Shown in pieces: positions 18,751 to 26,736 of a stretch of 64,000 bases of DNA (the stretch's first letter is position 1; the number at the start of each line of letters is the position of its first letter). A program made the position numbers and the translations under genes. The notes beneath the pieces are model-generated. The model was given only the letters and a program-made list of their open reading frames with translations, had not been told where the DNA came from and searched no databases. Source of the stretch: Variovorax paradoxus (GTDB taxonomy: Bacteria > Pseudomonadota > Gammaproteobacteria > Burkholderiales > Burkholderiaceae_C). The stretch covers positions 1,116,001 to 1,180,000 of the forward strand of contig NZ_LR743508.1 in NCBI RefSeq assembly GCF_902712855.1, read 5' to 3'.

Positions 18751-20541
18751 ATGAGCTACACCGCCCCACTCAAGGACATGCTGTTCGACATCGAGCACCT
18801 GGCCAACATCGGCGAGATCGCCAGGCTGCCGGGCTTCGAGGACGCCGGCCTCGAGACCGCACAGGCCGTGCTCGAGGAGTGCGCACGTTTCAACCAGGAC
18901 GTGATCGCGCCACTGAACGTGCCGGGCGACCGCGACCCTTCGTCGTTCAAGGATGGCGCGGTGACCACCACGGCCGGCTTCAAGGAAGCCTTCGCGCAGT
19001 ACGTGTCGGGTGGCTGGCAGGGCCTGCAGCATCCTGCGGACTTCGGTGGCCAGGGGCTGCCCAAGACCATCGGCGCGGCCTGCGGCGAGATGCTCAACTC
19101 GGCCAACATGAGCTTCGCGCTGTGCCCGCTCTTGAGCGATGGCGCCATCGAGGCGCTGCTCACGGCCGGCTCCGACGAACTCAAGGCGGTGTATCTCGAG
19201 AAGCTCGTGAGCGGCCAATGGACCGGCACGATGAACCTCACCGAGCCGCAGGCCGGCAGCGACCTCGCACTGGTACGCAGCCGCGCGGAGCCGCAGCCGG
19301 ACGGCACCTACAGGGTGTTCGGCACCAAGATCTTCATCACCTACGGTGAACACGACATGGCCGAGAACATCGTGCACCTGGTGCTGGCCCGCGTGAGCGG
19401 CGCGCCCGAAGGCGTGAAGGGCATCAGCCTCTTCGTGGTGCCCAAGTTCCTGGTGAACAAGGACGGCTCGCTCGGCGAACGCAACGACGTGCATTGCGTG
19501 AGCATCGAGCACAAGATGGGCATCAAGGCCTCGCCCACCGCGGTGCTGCAGTACGGCGACCATGGCGGTGCCGTCGGCTACCTCGTCGGGCAGGAGAACC
19601 GCGGCCTCGAGTACATGTTCATCATGATGAATTCGGCCCGCTATGCGGTCGGCATGCAGGGCATCGCGATCGCGGAGCGCGCTTACCAGCACGCGGTGGC
19701 CTACGCCAAGGACCGCGTGCAGAGCCGTCCGGTCGACGGCTCGATGAACGCCAGCGCGCCGATCATTCACCACCCGGACGTGAAGCGCATGCTGATGACG
19801 ATGCGTGCCTACACCGAAGGTTGCCGCGCGATGGCCAGCGTGGCGGCGGCGGCCTACGATGCGGCACACCACCATCCCGATGCGGATGCGCGCAGGCAGA
19901 ACCAGGCCTTCTACGAATTCATGGTTCCGCTGGTGAAGGGCTACAGCACCGAGATGAGCCTCGAGGTGACCTCGCTCGGCGTGCAGGTGCATGGCGGCAT
20001 GGGTTTCATCGAAGAGACAGGCGCGGCGCAGTACTACCGCGACGCGAAGATCCTGACGATCTACGAAGGCACCACGGCCATCCAGGCGAACGACCTCGTG
20101 GGCCGCAAGACCGCGCGCGATGGCGGCCAGACCGCGAAAGCCATTGCCGCGCAGATCGAGAAGACCGAGGCCGAACTCGCCAAGAGCGACCATCCCGCGG
20201 CTGCTGCGGTGCTCAAGCGCCTGACGGCCGCACGGCTGGCATTCATCGACGTGGTCAATTTCGTCGCAGGCCAGACCAAGACCTCGCCCAACGCCGTGTT
20301 CTCGGGCAGCGTGCCCTACCTGATGCTCGCGGGCAACCTGGTGGCCGGTTGGCAGCTTGCGCGCTCGCTGATCATTGCGCAGGACCTCGCCTCGCGCAGC
20401 TTCGACACCGACTTCATGCTGGCCAAGATCGCCACCGCGCGCTTCTACGCGGAGCACATCCTGAACAAGGTGCCGGGCATGCGCGACAGCATCGTCGAAG
20501 GCGCCGAGAGCGTCACGGCGCTCGCGCTCGACGCCTTCTGA
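18751..20541 (+). CDS. Acyl-CoA dehydrogenase (DmdC/FadE5-like, 596 aa)
   Basis: 596 aa, the long soluble acyl-CoA dehydrogenase type with a C-terminal extension, related to 3-methylmercaptopropionyl-CoA dehydrogenases. Visible are NLTEPQAGSDLA, the helical domain with GMQGIAIAERAYQHA, the segment VQVHGGMGFIEETG and the catalytic Glu near 439 in IYEGTTAIQAND. It oxidises an acyl-CoA to the 2,3-enoyl-CoA and gives electrons to EtfAB encoded just upstream. GGAGA stands before ATG 18751. Chain-length preference cannot be read from sequence. Confidence 0.93.
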   Translation: MSYTAPLKDMLFDIEHLANIGEIARLPGFEDAGLETAQAVLEECARFNQDVIAPLNVPGDRDPSSFKDGAVTTTAGFKEAFAQYVSGGWQGLQHPADFGGQGLPKTIGAACGEMLNSANMSFALCPLLSDGAIEALLTAGSDELKAVYLEKLVSGQWTGTMNLTEPQAGSDLALVRSRAEPQPDGTYRVFGTKIFITYGEHDMAENIVHLVLARVSGAPEGVKGISLFVVPKFLVNKDGSLGERNDVHCVSIEHKMGIKASPTAVLQYGDHGGAVGYLVGQENRGLEYMFIMMNSARYAVGMQGIAIAERAYQHAVAYAKDRVQSRPVDGSMNASAPIIHHPDVKRMLMTMRAYTEGCRAMASVAAAAYDAAHHHPDADARRQNQAFYEFMVPLVKGYSTEMSLEVTSLGVQVHGGMGFIEETGAAQYYRDAKILTIYEGTTAIQANDLVGRKTARDGGQTAKAIAAQIEKTEAELAKSDHPAAAAVLKRLTAARLAFIDVVNFVAGQTKTSPNAVFSGSVPYLMLAGNLVAGWQLARSLIIAQDLASRSFDTDFMLAKIATARFYAEHILNKVPGMRDSIVEGAESVTALALDAF

Positions 20542-20559
20542 CATCGGATTTCCGGGCGG

Positions 20560-20682
20560 GAAGGTCGCCAAGGTTACGCAGAGGACGCGAAAGGGAAATC
20601 AGAATTTGATTTCTCCCGGTTGCTCCTCGCGAACGTCCGCGTCCCCGCGTCCCCGCGTCTCCGCGTCCGGCTGTCCGCTTAC
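20560..20682. repeat. Structured intergenic element with tandem CCGCGTC units
   Basis: The space between the dehydrogenase and the flavoprotein gene holds a perfect 7-bp hairpin GAAATCA (20595-20601)/TGATTTC (20607-20613), flanked on the left by ACGCAGAGGACGCGAA and on the right by repeated CCGCGTCC-like units (about 20637-20671) that are roughly its reverse complement. The whole forms an imperfect long dyad. No T-tract follows, so it is not an obvious terminator. Confidence 0.5.
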
Positions 20683-20713
20683 CGCTTTCAACAACCTTCA
20701 AGAGACAACGATC

Positions 20714-21676
20714 ATGTCGAAACTGCCTCCCGTGCTCGCGAACCTGCCGCTGCCCATCATCGGCTCGCCGCTGTTCATCATCAGCAACCCCAAGCTCGTG
20801 ATTGCGCAATGCAAGGCCGGCGTGGTCGGCTCGATGCCCGCGCTCAATGCACGCCCCGCCGCGCAGCTCGAGGACTGGCTCGCCGAGATCACCGAGGAAC
20901 TCGCGGCCTACAACAAGGCCAATCCGGAGAAGCCCGCCGCGCCGTTCGCCATCAACCAGATCGTGCACAAGAGCAACGACCGCCTCGAGCACGACATGGA
21001 GATGGTCGTGAAGTACAAGGTGCCGATCGTCATCACCTCGCTGGGCGCGCGCACCGATGTGAACGACGCGGTGCACAGCTACGGCGGCGTCACGCTGCAC
21101 GACATCATCAACAACAAGTTCGCCCAGAAGGCGATCGAGAAGGGCGCCGACGGCATCATCGCGGTGGCGGCCGGCGCCGGCGGCCATGCGGGCGTGAAGA
21201 GCCCGTTCGCGCTGGTGCAGGAAATCCGCCAATGGTTCGACGGCCCGATCGCACTGTCGGGCTCCATTGCCACCGGCGGTGCGGTGCTCGCAGCGCAGGC
21301 CATGGGTGCCGACTTTGCCTACATCGGCACGGCCTTCATCGCGACCGAGGAAGCGCGCGCGAGCGAGGAGTACAAGCAGGCCATCGTCGACGGCAACTCC
21401 GACGACATCGTCTACTCGAACCTGTTCACCGGCGTTCACGGCAACTACCTCGCGCCCAGCATCGTGGCGGCCGGCATGGACCCGGCCAACCTGCCCGAAG
21501 GCGACCTGAAGACCATGAACTTCGCGACCGGCGACGGCAGCAAGGCCAAGGCCTGGAAGGACATCTGGGGTTCGGGCCAGGGCATCGGCGCCGTGACCGA
21601 AGTGTCGAGTGCCGCTGCCTTCATCGAGAAGCTGAAGCGCGAGTACCAGCAGGCAAGGCAACGGCTCGCGCTTTGA
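20714..21676 (+). CDS. NAD(P)H-dependent flavin oxidoreductase (nitronate monooxygenase family)
   Basis: 320 aa TIM-barrel FMN enzyme. The family segments are PIIGSPLFIISNPKLV at the N-terminus, the active-site region VAAGAGGHAG, and the phosphate-binding part LSGSIATGGAVLAAQAMGADFAYIGTAF. Members oxidise alkyl nitronates or act as NADH:quinone reductases or enoyl-ACP reductase-like enzymes; which applies is not clear. ATG 20714 was chosen over the longer upstream frame because the conserved domain begins at residue 5. Confidence 0.9.
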   Translation: MSKLPPVLANLPLPIIGSPLFIISNPKLVIAQCKAGVVGSMPALNARPAAQLEDWLAEITEELAAYNKANPEKPAAPFAINQIVHKSNDRLEHDMEMVVKYKVPIVITSLGARTDVNDAVHSYGGVTLHDIINNKFAQKAIEKGADGIIAVAAGAGGHAGVKSPFALVQEIRQWFDGPIALSGSIATGGAVLAAQAMGADFAYIGTAFIATEEARASEEYKQAIVDGNSDDIVYSNLFTGVHGNYLAPSIVAAGMDPANLPEGDLKTMNFATGDGSKAKAWKDIWGSGQGIGAVTEVSSAAAFIEKLKREYQQARQRLAL

Positions 21677-21732
21677 CCCCGCAAGCGAGCGGCGCGGCGG
21701 CTCCCGGCGCGCCTTCTTCGTCGCTTGGACGG

Positions 21733-22845
21733 ATGCCGCTGCTCGATGCAGCAAAGGGCATCGCCTGTGCGGTGATCGTCGGACATCATCTTTCGCGCTA
21801 CGGCCCGATGCCGGCCGGCGCGTATGCGCTCGCGCCCGATTTCTTCGCATGGCTGTCCGACGACGGACGCCTGGCGGTGCAGGTGTTCCTGGTGATCGCC
21901 GGCTTCCTGGCGGCCGCCAGCCTGGCGCCCGACGGCACGCTGCGCGTCGAGCGGCCGGTGACGCGCATCCTGCAGCGCTACGGGCGTCTGGTGATGCCTT
22001 ACCTCGCCGCGCTCACTGTCTGCGTGCTGGTGGCGGCGTGGGTCAGGCCCTGGCTCGATGAGGAGGTGGTGCCCGCGTCGCCGACGCTCGGGCAGTTGAT
22101 TGCGCACGGACTGCTGCTGCAAGACCTGCTGGGCTACGAGTCTCTGTCCACCGGCGTCTGGTACGTCGCCATCGACTTCCAGCTGTTCGCGCTGGCGCTG
22201 GTGCTGGTCGGACTGCCGACACTCATGCAGCGCTCCAACGGCGGCGCACCGCTGAGCGCCGCGGCCCGCTGGCTGCCGGTGGCGCTGGTCCTCGGGCTGG
22301 CGGTGGCGTCGCTCGCGCTGTTCAACCGCAATGCGGGGCTGGACGACACCGCCTTCTATTTCTTCGGCACCTACGGCCTCGGCATGCTGGTGTTCTGGAG
22401 CGGCCGCGCCACGCGCGACAGCACCTGGCAAAGCGCGGTCGCGCTGCTGGCGCTGGTGGGTGCGGGCGCGCTGGCGATCGACTGGCGCAGCCGCATCGCC
22501 ACGGCGCTGGTCACGGCCTTGCTGCTGGCGGTCGCGCAGCGCCGGCACTGGCTGTCGCCGTCGCATTGGCCGACTTTCGCGGTGCCGTTGCAGCGGCTGG
22601 GACGCATGTCCTATTCGCTGTTCCTGATCCACTTTCCGGTGCTGCTCGCCATGAACGCGGCGGTCGCCAACGCCGGGCCGCACGGCGCGTGGTTCGACGC
22701 CGCCGGGCTGGCGGCAACCTTCGTTCTGTCGGTGGGCGCGGCCGCCTTGCTGTACCGCTGGGTGGAAGCCCGCCCGGCATCGTGGCGCGCAGTCTTCGCG
22801 CTTTTTGCCGCGTTGCTGGTCAGCGGCATCGTCGTTTCGCATTAG
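21733..22845 (+). CDS. Acyltransferase 3 family membrane protein
   Basis: 370 aa from ATG 21733; TTG 21673, which overlaps the upstream stop (TTGA), is an alternative start adding 20 polar residues. The protein begins with the family core LLDAAKGIACAVIVGHHL, whose His is the presumed catalytic residue, and has about ten membrane helices with SYSLFLIHFPVLLAMN near the end. It resembles OafA/NodX-type O-acyltransferases that modify surface glycans or small molecules. Acceptor unknown. About 400 bp of non-coding DNA follows. Confidence 0.85.
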   Translation: MPLLDAAKGIACAVIVGHHLSRYGPMPAGAYALAPDFFAWLSDDGRLAVQVFLVIAGFLAAASLAPDGTLRVERPVTRILQRYGRLVMPYLAALTVCVLVAAWVRPWLDEEVVPASPTLGQLIAHGLLLQDLLGYESLSTGVWYVAIDFQLFALALVLVGLPTLMQRSNGGAPLSAAARWLPVALVLGLAVASLALFNRNAGLDDTAFYFFGTYGLGMLVFWSGRATRDSTWQSAVALLALVGAGALAIDWRSRIATALVTALLLAVAQRRHWLSPSHWPTFAVPLQRLGRMSYSLFLIHFPVLLAMNAAVANAGPHGAWFDAAGLAATFVLSVGAAALLYRWVEARPASWRAVFALFAALLVSGIVVSH

Positions 22846-22855
22846 GGTCGGTTCG

Positions 22856-23070
22856 CCCTGTTTCTGGCTTCGCGTTGACGGCAAGGGCTGGCTGCAAGGC
22901 TGATGCCTTGCAGCGCAAGCAATGCCGCAGGCGGCCCCTTTTTCGGCCAAACCGAAAGGAAGGCTTGCCACGGCCGCCCACTCGGCGTTGCGCCCCCTCC
23001 AAGGGCACATGCGGCGTCGCGCGCCTCGGCTGGCCTGCCGTGACAGGCCTTCGCGACGCCAGAAACAGGG
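22856..23070. repeat. Long-range inverted repeat in the gap before cydD
   Basis: Two 19-bp arms, CCCTGTTTCTGGCTTCGCG at 22856-22874 and its reverse complement at 23052-23070, match at 18 of 19 positions and are 177 bp apart. The interior has further partial pairing (GACGGCAAGG against TGCCGTGAC) and the run CCCCTCCAAGGG. No frame here looks coding. It may fold as one large stem in the transcript or be a degenerate mobile or REP-like unit. Confidence 0.55.
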
Positions 23071-23081
23071 TGAGCAGACCC

Positions 23082-23127
23082 TGACCGGCCGAGCGCCCGC
23101 TCGGCCGGTCATGGCGGCGAGGCCGCC
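23082..23127. other. Perfect 30-bp palindrome plus second hairpin
   Basis: Positions 23082-23111 form a perfect self-complementary block (14 pairs around CC, core GGCCGAGCGCCCGCTCGGCC). A smaller stem GGCGGC/GCCGCC (23113-23118/23122-23127) follows at once. CCCTTTT comes shortly after (about 23131), so the pair could act as a weak terminator of readthrough from the acyltransferase. Confidence 0.6.
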
Positions 23128-23180
23128 GTATCCCTTTTGACGCATTGCATTCGAGCCCTGGAGCGCGCAGTCTCCGGGGC

Positions 23181-23235
23181 TCGTCAGCCGCGCTCGTCTT
23201 CGGTATGATTGTGGAAATTTCAGTAAATACTGAAA
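23181..23235 (+). promoter_or_regulatory. cyd operon promoter with palindromic operator at +1
   Basis: -35 TCGTCA (23181-23186), 17-bp spacer, -10 TATGAT (23204-23209), then the perfect inverted repeat TTTCAGTAAATACTGAAA (23218-23235) starting about 2 bp after the predicted transcription start. The gene start is ATG 23253. The position suggests a repressor site; the GbsR/MarR-type regulator encoded at the other end of the operon is the natural candidate. Confidence 0.65.
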
Positions 23236-23252
23236 ATACACGAAACCAAGGA

Positions 23253-24959
23253 ATGACCAACATCTCGCCATCACGATCGCCATTGCGTGCTTTCGCGTCG
23301 CCCGACGTCGGCGGGATGGTGCAGGGCGCAGCCGCCTTGTTCTGGCTTCCGCAAGCTGCGTTGCTGGCCATGGCGGTTCAGGGGCTTGCGTCGGGACAGG
23401 GATTCCTGGCGGTGATCTGGCCCGCCGGCCTCATCCTGTTGCTCGGCGTGCTGCGAGCCGCCGCCGAAGCGTGGGGCTCGCGGCGCACCTTCGGCCGCGC
23501 ACGGGCGCAACTCACGGCGCTGCGCGCACAGGCGGCCACGGCATTGGCCGCCGGCTCGCCGCTCGATCGCTCTCGCGCGCCGTCGGGATTCGCTGCGAGC
23601 GCGCTCGCCGAGCAGGCCGAGGCGCTGGTGCCGTACTTTGTGCGCTACCAGCCCGCACGCTGGCGCGCCACGGTCGTGCCTGTCGTCATCCTGGTCGTCG
23701 TGGCCGCGTTTTCGTGGGTGGCGGCGCTGGTGCTGCTGTTCGCGGCGCCGCTCATTCCCATGTTTATGGCCATCGTCGGCTGGCGCGCGAAGGCCGCGAG
23801 CGAGGCGCACATGGTCGAGCTGGGCGGCATGAACGCCTTCCTGCTCGATCGCCTGCGCGGCCTCGCGACGCTGCGCGCGCTCGGCGCGGTGGACGCCACG
23901 GCGCAGAGGCTCGGCGATGCCGCGCAGTCCCTGCGCCAGCGAACGATGGCGGTGCTGCGCATCGCGTTCCTTTCCTCGGCGGTGCTCGAGCTCTTCTCCG
24001 CGCTGGGCGTCGCGATGGTCGCCGCGTACGTCGGCTTCCATCTGCTCGGCACGCTCGGCTTCGGCACCTGGGGCCGCCAACTGAGCCTGGGCCAGGGACT
24101 CTTCGTGCTGCTGCTGGCACCGGCCTTCTTCGAGCCGTTGCGCGAACTGTCGGCCGTGTGGCACGACCGCGCGGCCGGCGAGGCGGCCTGGGAGTCGCTC
24201 GAACAGCTGCAGCGCAGCGCGTTGCCCCTGCCGGGCGCGAATGCCTCGCTGACCCGCGCCAGCACCGGCATGCCCGCCACCGCACCGGCACTCTCGGTGC
24301 ACGACCTCCACTTCGCCTGGCCCGGCGAATCGCAGGAGGTGGTGGACGGTTTCGAGCTGCGCGTCGCACCCGGCGAGCACATCGCGCTGATGGGTGCGAG
24401 CGGCAGCGGCAAGACCGCGCTGTTGTCGCTGATCGCGGGCCTTCTGCCTGCGAGCCGCGGCGAGATCTCGATCGGCGGCGTGCCGCTCACGGACCACACC
24501 GTTGCCGCGCTTCGCCGGCGCATCGGCTGGATGGGCCAGTTGCCTCATGTGTTCGCCGGTTCCGTGGCCTCCAATGTGGCGCTCGGGCGTTCCGCGGTCG
24601 ATGCGCCCCGGGTTGCCGCCGCGATGCGCTTCGTGGCGCTCGACGAGGTGGCGCAGGCGGATCCTGCCGTGGCCCTGGGCGAAGGCGGACATGGCCTGTC
24701 GGGCGGCGAAGCGGTGCGTCTTGCGCTCGCGCGCGTCGCGGTCCATCCGCACGCCGACCTGCTGCTGGTGGACGAGCCGACTGCGCACCTCGACACCGAG
24801 ACCGCTGCGCGCGTGGCCGATGCGCTGGTGCAGCTGGCGCGCGGAAAGACCCTGGTCGTCGCCACGCACGACCCCGTGCTCGCGGCACGCATGCACCGCG
24901 TGGTGTGCCTCGACGGGGCGTCGATGGCGCAATTCGAAAAGACGAGGGAGGCCGCATGA
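23253..24959 (+). CDS. cydD: Thiol reductant ABC exporter subunit CydD
   Basis: 568 aa half-transporter. Six membrane helices in the first 300 residues, then the nucleotide-binding domain with Walker A GASGSGKT (about 381-388), signature LSGGEAVRLALA and Walker B LLLVDEPTAHLD. CydDC exports cysteine and glutathione to the periplasm, which supports assembly of cytochrome bd and c-type cytochromes. ATG 23253 is preceded directly by AAGGA, an unusually short spacing. Its stop overlaps the cydC start (ATGA). Confidence 0.93.
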   Translation: MTNISPSRSPLRAFASPDVGGMVQGAAALFWLPQAALLAMAVQGLASGQGFLAVIWPAGLILLLGVLRAAAEAWGSRRTFGRARAQLTALRAQAATALAAGSPLDRSRAPSGFAASALAEQAEALVPYFVRYQPARWRATVVPVVILVVVAAFSWVAALVLLFAAPLIPMFMAIVGWRAKAASEAHMVELGGMNAFLLDRLRGLATLRALGAVDATAQRLGDAAQSLRQRTMAVLRIAFLSSAVLELFSALGVAMVAAYVGFHLLGTLGFGTWGRQLSLGQGLFVLLLAPAFFEPLRELSAVWHDRAAGEAAWESLEQLQRSALPLPGANASLTRASTGMPATAPALSVHDLHFAWPGESQEVVDGFELRVAPGEHIALMGASGSGKTALLSLIAGLLPASRGEISIGGVPLTDHTVAALRRRIGWMGQLPHVFAGSVASNVALGRSAVDAPRVAAAMRFVALDEVAQADPAVALGEGGHGLSGGEAVRLALARVAVHPHADLLLVDEPTAHLDTETAARVADALVQLARGKTLVVATHDPVLAARMHRVVCLDGASMAQFEKTREAA

Positions 24960-26692
24960 AGGCAGCTGTCGCCCGCGGCTCGTACTGGCGCGACCTGCGC
25001 CTCGTGCTGCGCCCATTCCTGGCCGGGCAGCCTCGGCCGCTGCTGCTCGGCGGGCTGCTTGCAGCCCTCACCGCGCTCACCGGAATGGCCTTGCTGGGGC
25101 TGTCCGGCTGGTTCATCACCGCGACCGCATTGGCCGGCCTGCATGCCGCCACCGCCTTCACATTCGACGTGTTCATGCCTTCGGCCGGCATCCGCCTTCT
25201 CGCGCTGGGTCGCACGGGATCGCGCTACGGCGAGCGGCTCGTGACGCACGATGCGACCTTCGCCGTGCTGGCCGCGCTGCGCGTGCAGCTGTTTCGCGGC
25301 TGGGCCAAGGCCGAGGCCGCGCGCGCGCTGCTGATGCGGCCGGCGCGGCTGCTGTTCCGTCTCACGTCCGACATCGACGCGCTGGAGTCGCTCTACCTGC
25401 GGCTGTTTGTGCCGGGCGTCGCCGCACTGGGCGCCGCCGTGCTGGCCGGCGTGGTGCTCGGCTTCATGCACGCCGGAATGGGGCTCGCGTTGCTGTCGTG
25501 GCTGGTGGCCGCCGGCTGGGGCATCGCTCTTGCAGTGGCGCGACGTGCGCGCCGGCCCGCCATGAAGCGCGCCCATGCCATCGAAGCCTTGCGCGCGCGC
25601 GCCGTCGACCTCGTGGCCGGACAGGCCGACCTCGTCATGGCAGGCCGCATCGATGCCCAATGCGATGCGGTGATGAACGCGGACATGCATCTCGCCAGGG
25701 CCGACCTGGCGTTGAACAGGCTCGACGCCGCGGCAGGCTTCTCCTTCGGCTGCGCCGGCACGCTGACGTTGGTGGGCACGTTGCTCGCCGTCGGCGCGCT
25801 GGTGAGCGAGGGTGCGATCGGCGCTCCTGCCGCGGCGTTGGCGCTGCTGGTTGCGCTCACCGCGACCGAGCCTTTCGCGGCGCTGCGCCGCGGTGCCCTG
25901 GATGCGGGCCGCACGTGGCTGGCGATCCGCCGCCTTTCGCCTCGCATGGCGGATGAAGCGCCGGCGCCGGCGAGCACCGCCGATGCCGGTGATGCCGGTG
26001 ATGCCGGTGATGCGGGCTCATTCGCGCTGCGCCTCCAGGAGATCACGGTGACACACCAGGGCAGCAGCACGCCCGTCCTGTCCGGTCTTTCGCTGGCCTT
26101 GCTGCCCGGCGAACGTGTCGCGCTCGTCGGCGCGAGCGGCGCCGGCAAGTCGACCTTGCTCGCTGCCGTCGCAGGCGAGATCGCGCCGCGGTCGGGCCGG
26201 GCTGGTGCGCGGCCGGCCTGCCTTCTCACGCAGCGCACCGAGCTGTTTCAGGACAGCCTGCGCGACAACCTCCGCCTCGCGTCGCCCGACGCCACGGACG
26301 AACAGCTGCATGCCGTGCTGCAGGCCGCCGGCCTCGACGCCGACGTGCGCGCCATGCCCGCGGGCCTTGCCACCCGGCTGGGAGAAGCCGGCCTCGGCCT
26401 GTCGGGCGGACAGTCGCGCCGCCTCGCCCTGGCCCGCCTGATGCTGCGGCCCGTGCCGCTCTGGCTGCTCGACGAACCCACCGAAGCGCTCGACACCGCC
26501 ACCGCCCACGACGTGCTGCAGCGCCTCGCCCGGCACGCGGGCGAGCGCACCCTGCTGATCGCCACGCACCTGCGCCGCGAGGCCGCGCTCGCCGACCGCA
26601 TCGTGTGCATGGACAAGGGCCGCATCGTGGCCGACCTGCGCCGCGGCGGTGATGCCTTCGACGCCGTGCTGCGCAGCCTGCGTCCCGACTGA
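24956..26692 (+). CDS. cydC: Thiol reductant ABC exporter subunit CydC
   Basis: 578 aa, the second half of the CydDC exporter. N-terminal membrane domain with LGLSGWFITATALAGL and the segment ALGRTGSRYGERLVTHDATF typical of CydC; ATPase domain with GASGAGKST (from about 392), LSGGQSRRLALARLML and LWLLDEPTEALD. Between the two domains is a short linker of four Asp-Ala-Gly units encoded by 9-bp tandem repeats. ATG 24956 overlaps the cydD stop. Confidence 0.93.
   Translation: MKAAVARGSYWRDLRLVLRPFLAGQPRPLLLGGLLAALTALTGMALLGLSGWFITATALAGLHAATAFTFDVFMPSAGIRLLALGRTGSRYGERLVTHDATFAVLAALRVQLFRGWAKAEAARALLMRPARLLFRLTSDIDALESLYLRLFVPGVAALGAAVLAGVVLGFMHAGMGLALLSWLVAAGWGIALAVARRARRPAMKRAHAIEALRARAVDLVAGQADLVMAGRIDAQCDAVMNADMHLARADLALNRLDAAAGFSFGCAGTLTLVGTLLAVGALVSEGAIGAPAAALALLVALTATEPFAALRRGALDAGRTWLAIRRLSPRMADEAPAPASTADAGDAGDAGDAGSFALRLQEITVTHQGSSTPVLSGLSLALLPGERVALVGASGAGKSTLLAAVAGEIAPRSGRAGARPACLLTQRTELFQDSLRDNLRLASPDATDEQLHAVLQAAGLDADVRAMPAGLATRLGEAGLGLSGGQSRRLALARLMLRPVPLWLLDEPTEALDTATAHDVLQRLARHAGERTLLIATHLRREAALADRIVCMDKGRIVADLRRGGDAFDAVLRSLRPD
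25982..26012 (+). repeat. 9-bp tandem repeat inside cydC
   Basis: Three perfect copies of GATGCCGGT (25982-26008) and a fourth, partial one. They code for (Asp-Ala-Gly)n in the linker between membrane and ATPase domains. The unit keeps the frame, so slippage would only change linker length. Confidence 0.85.
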
Positions 26693-26736
26693 TTTCATAG
26701 AACAAGAGAAAACAGGGAAAACAAAAGGAAGAACCC

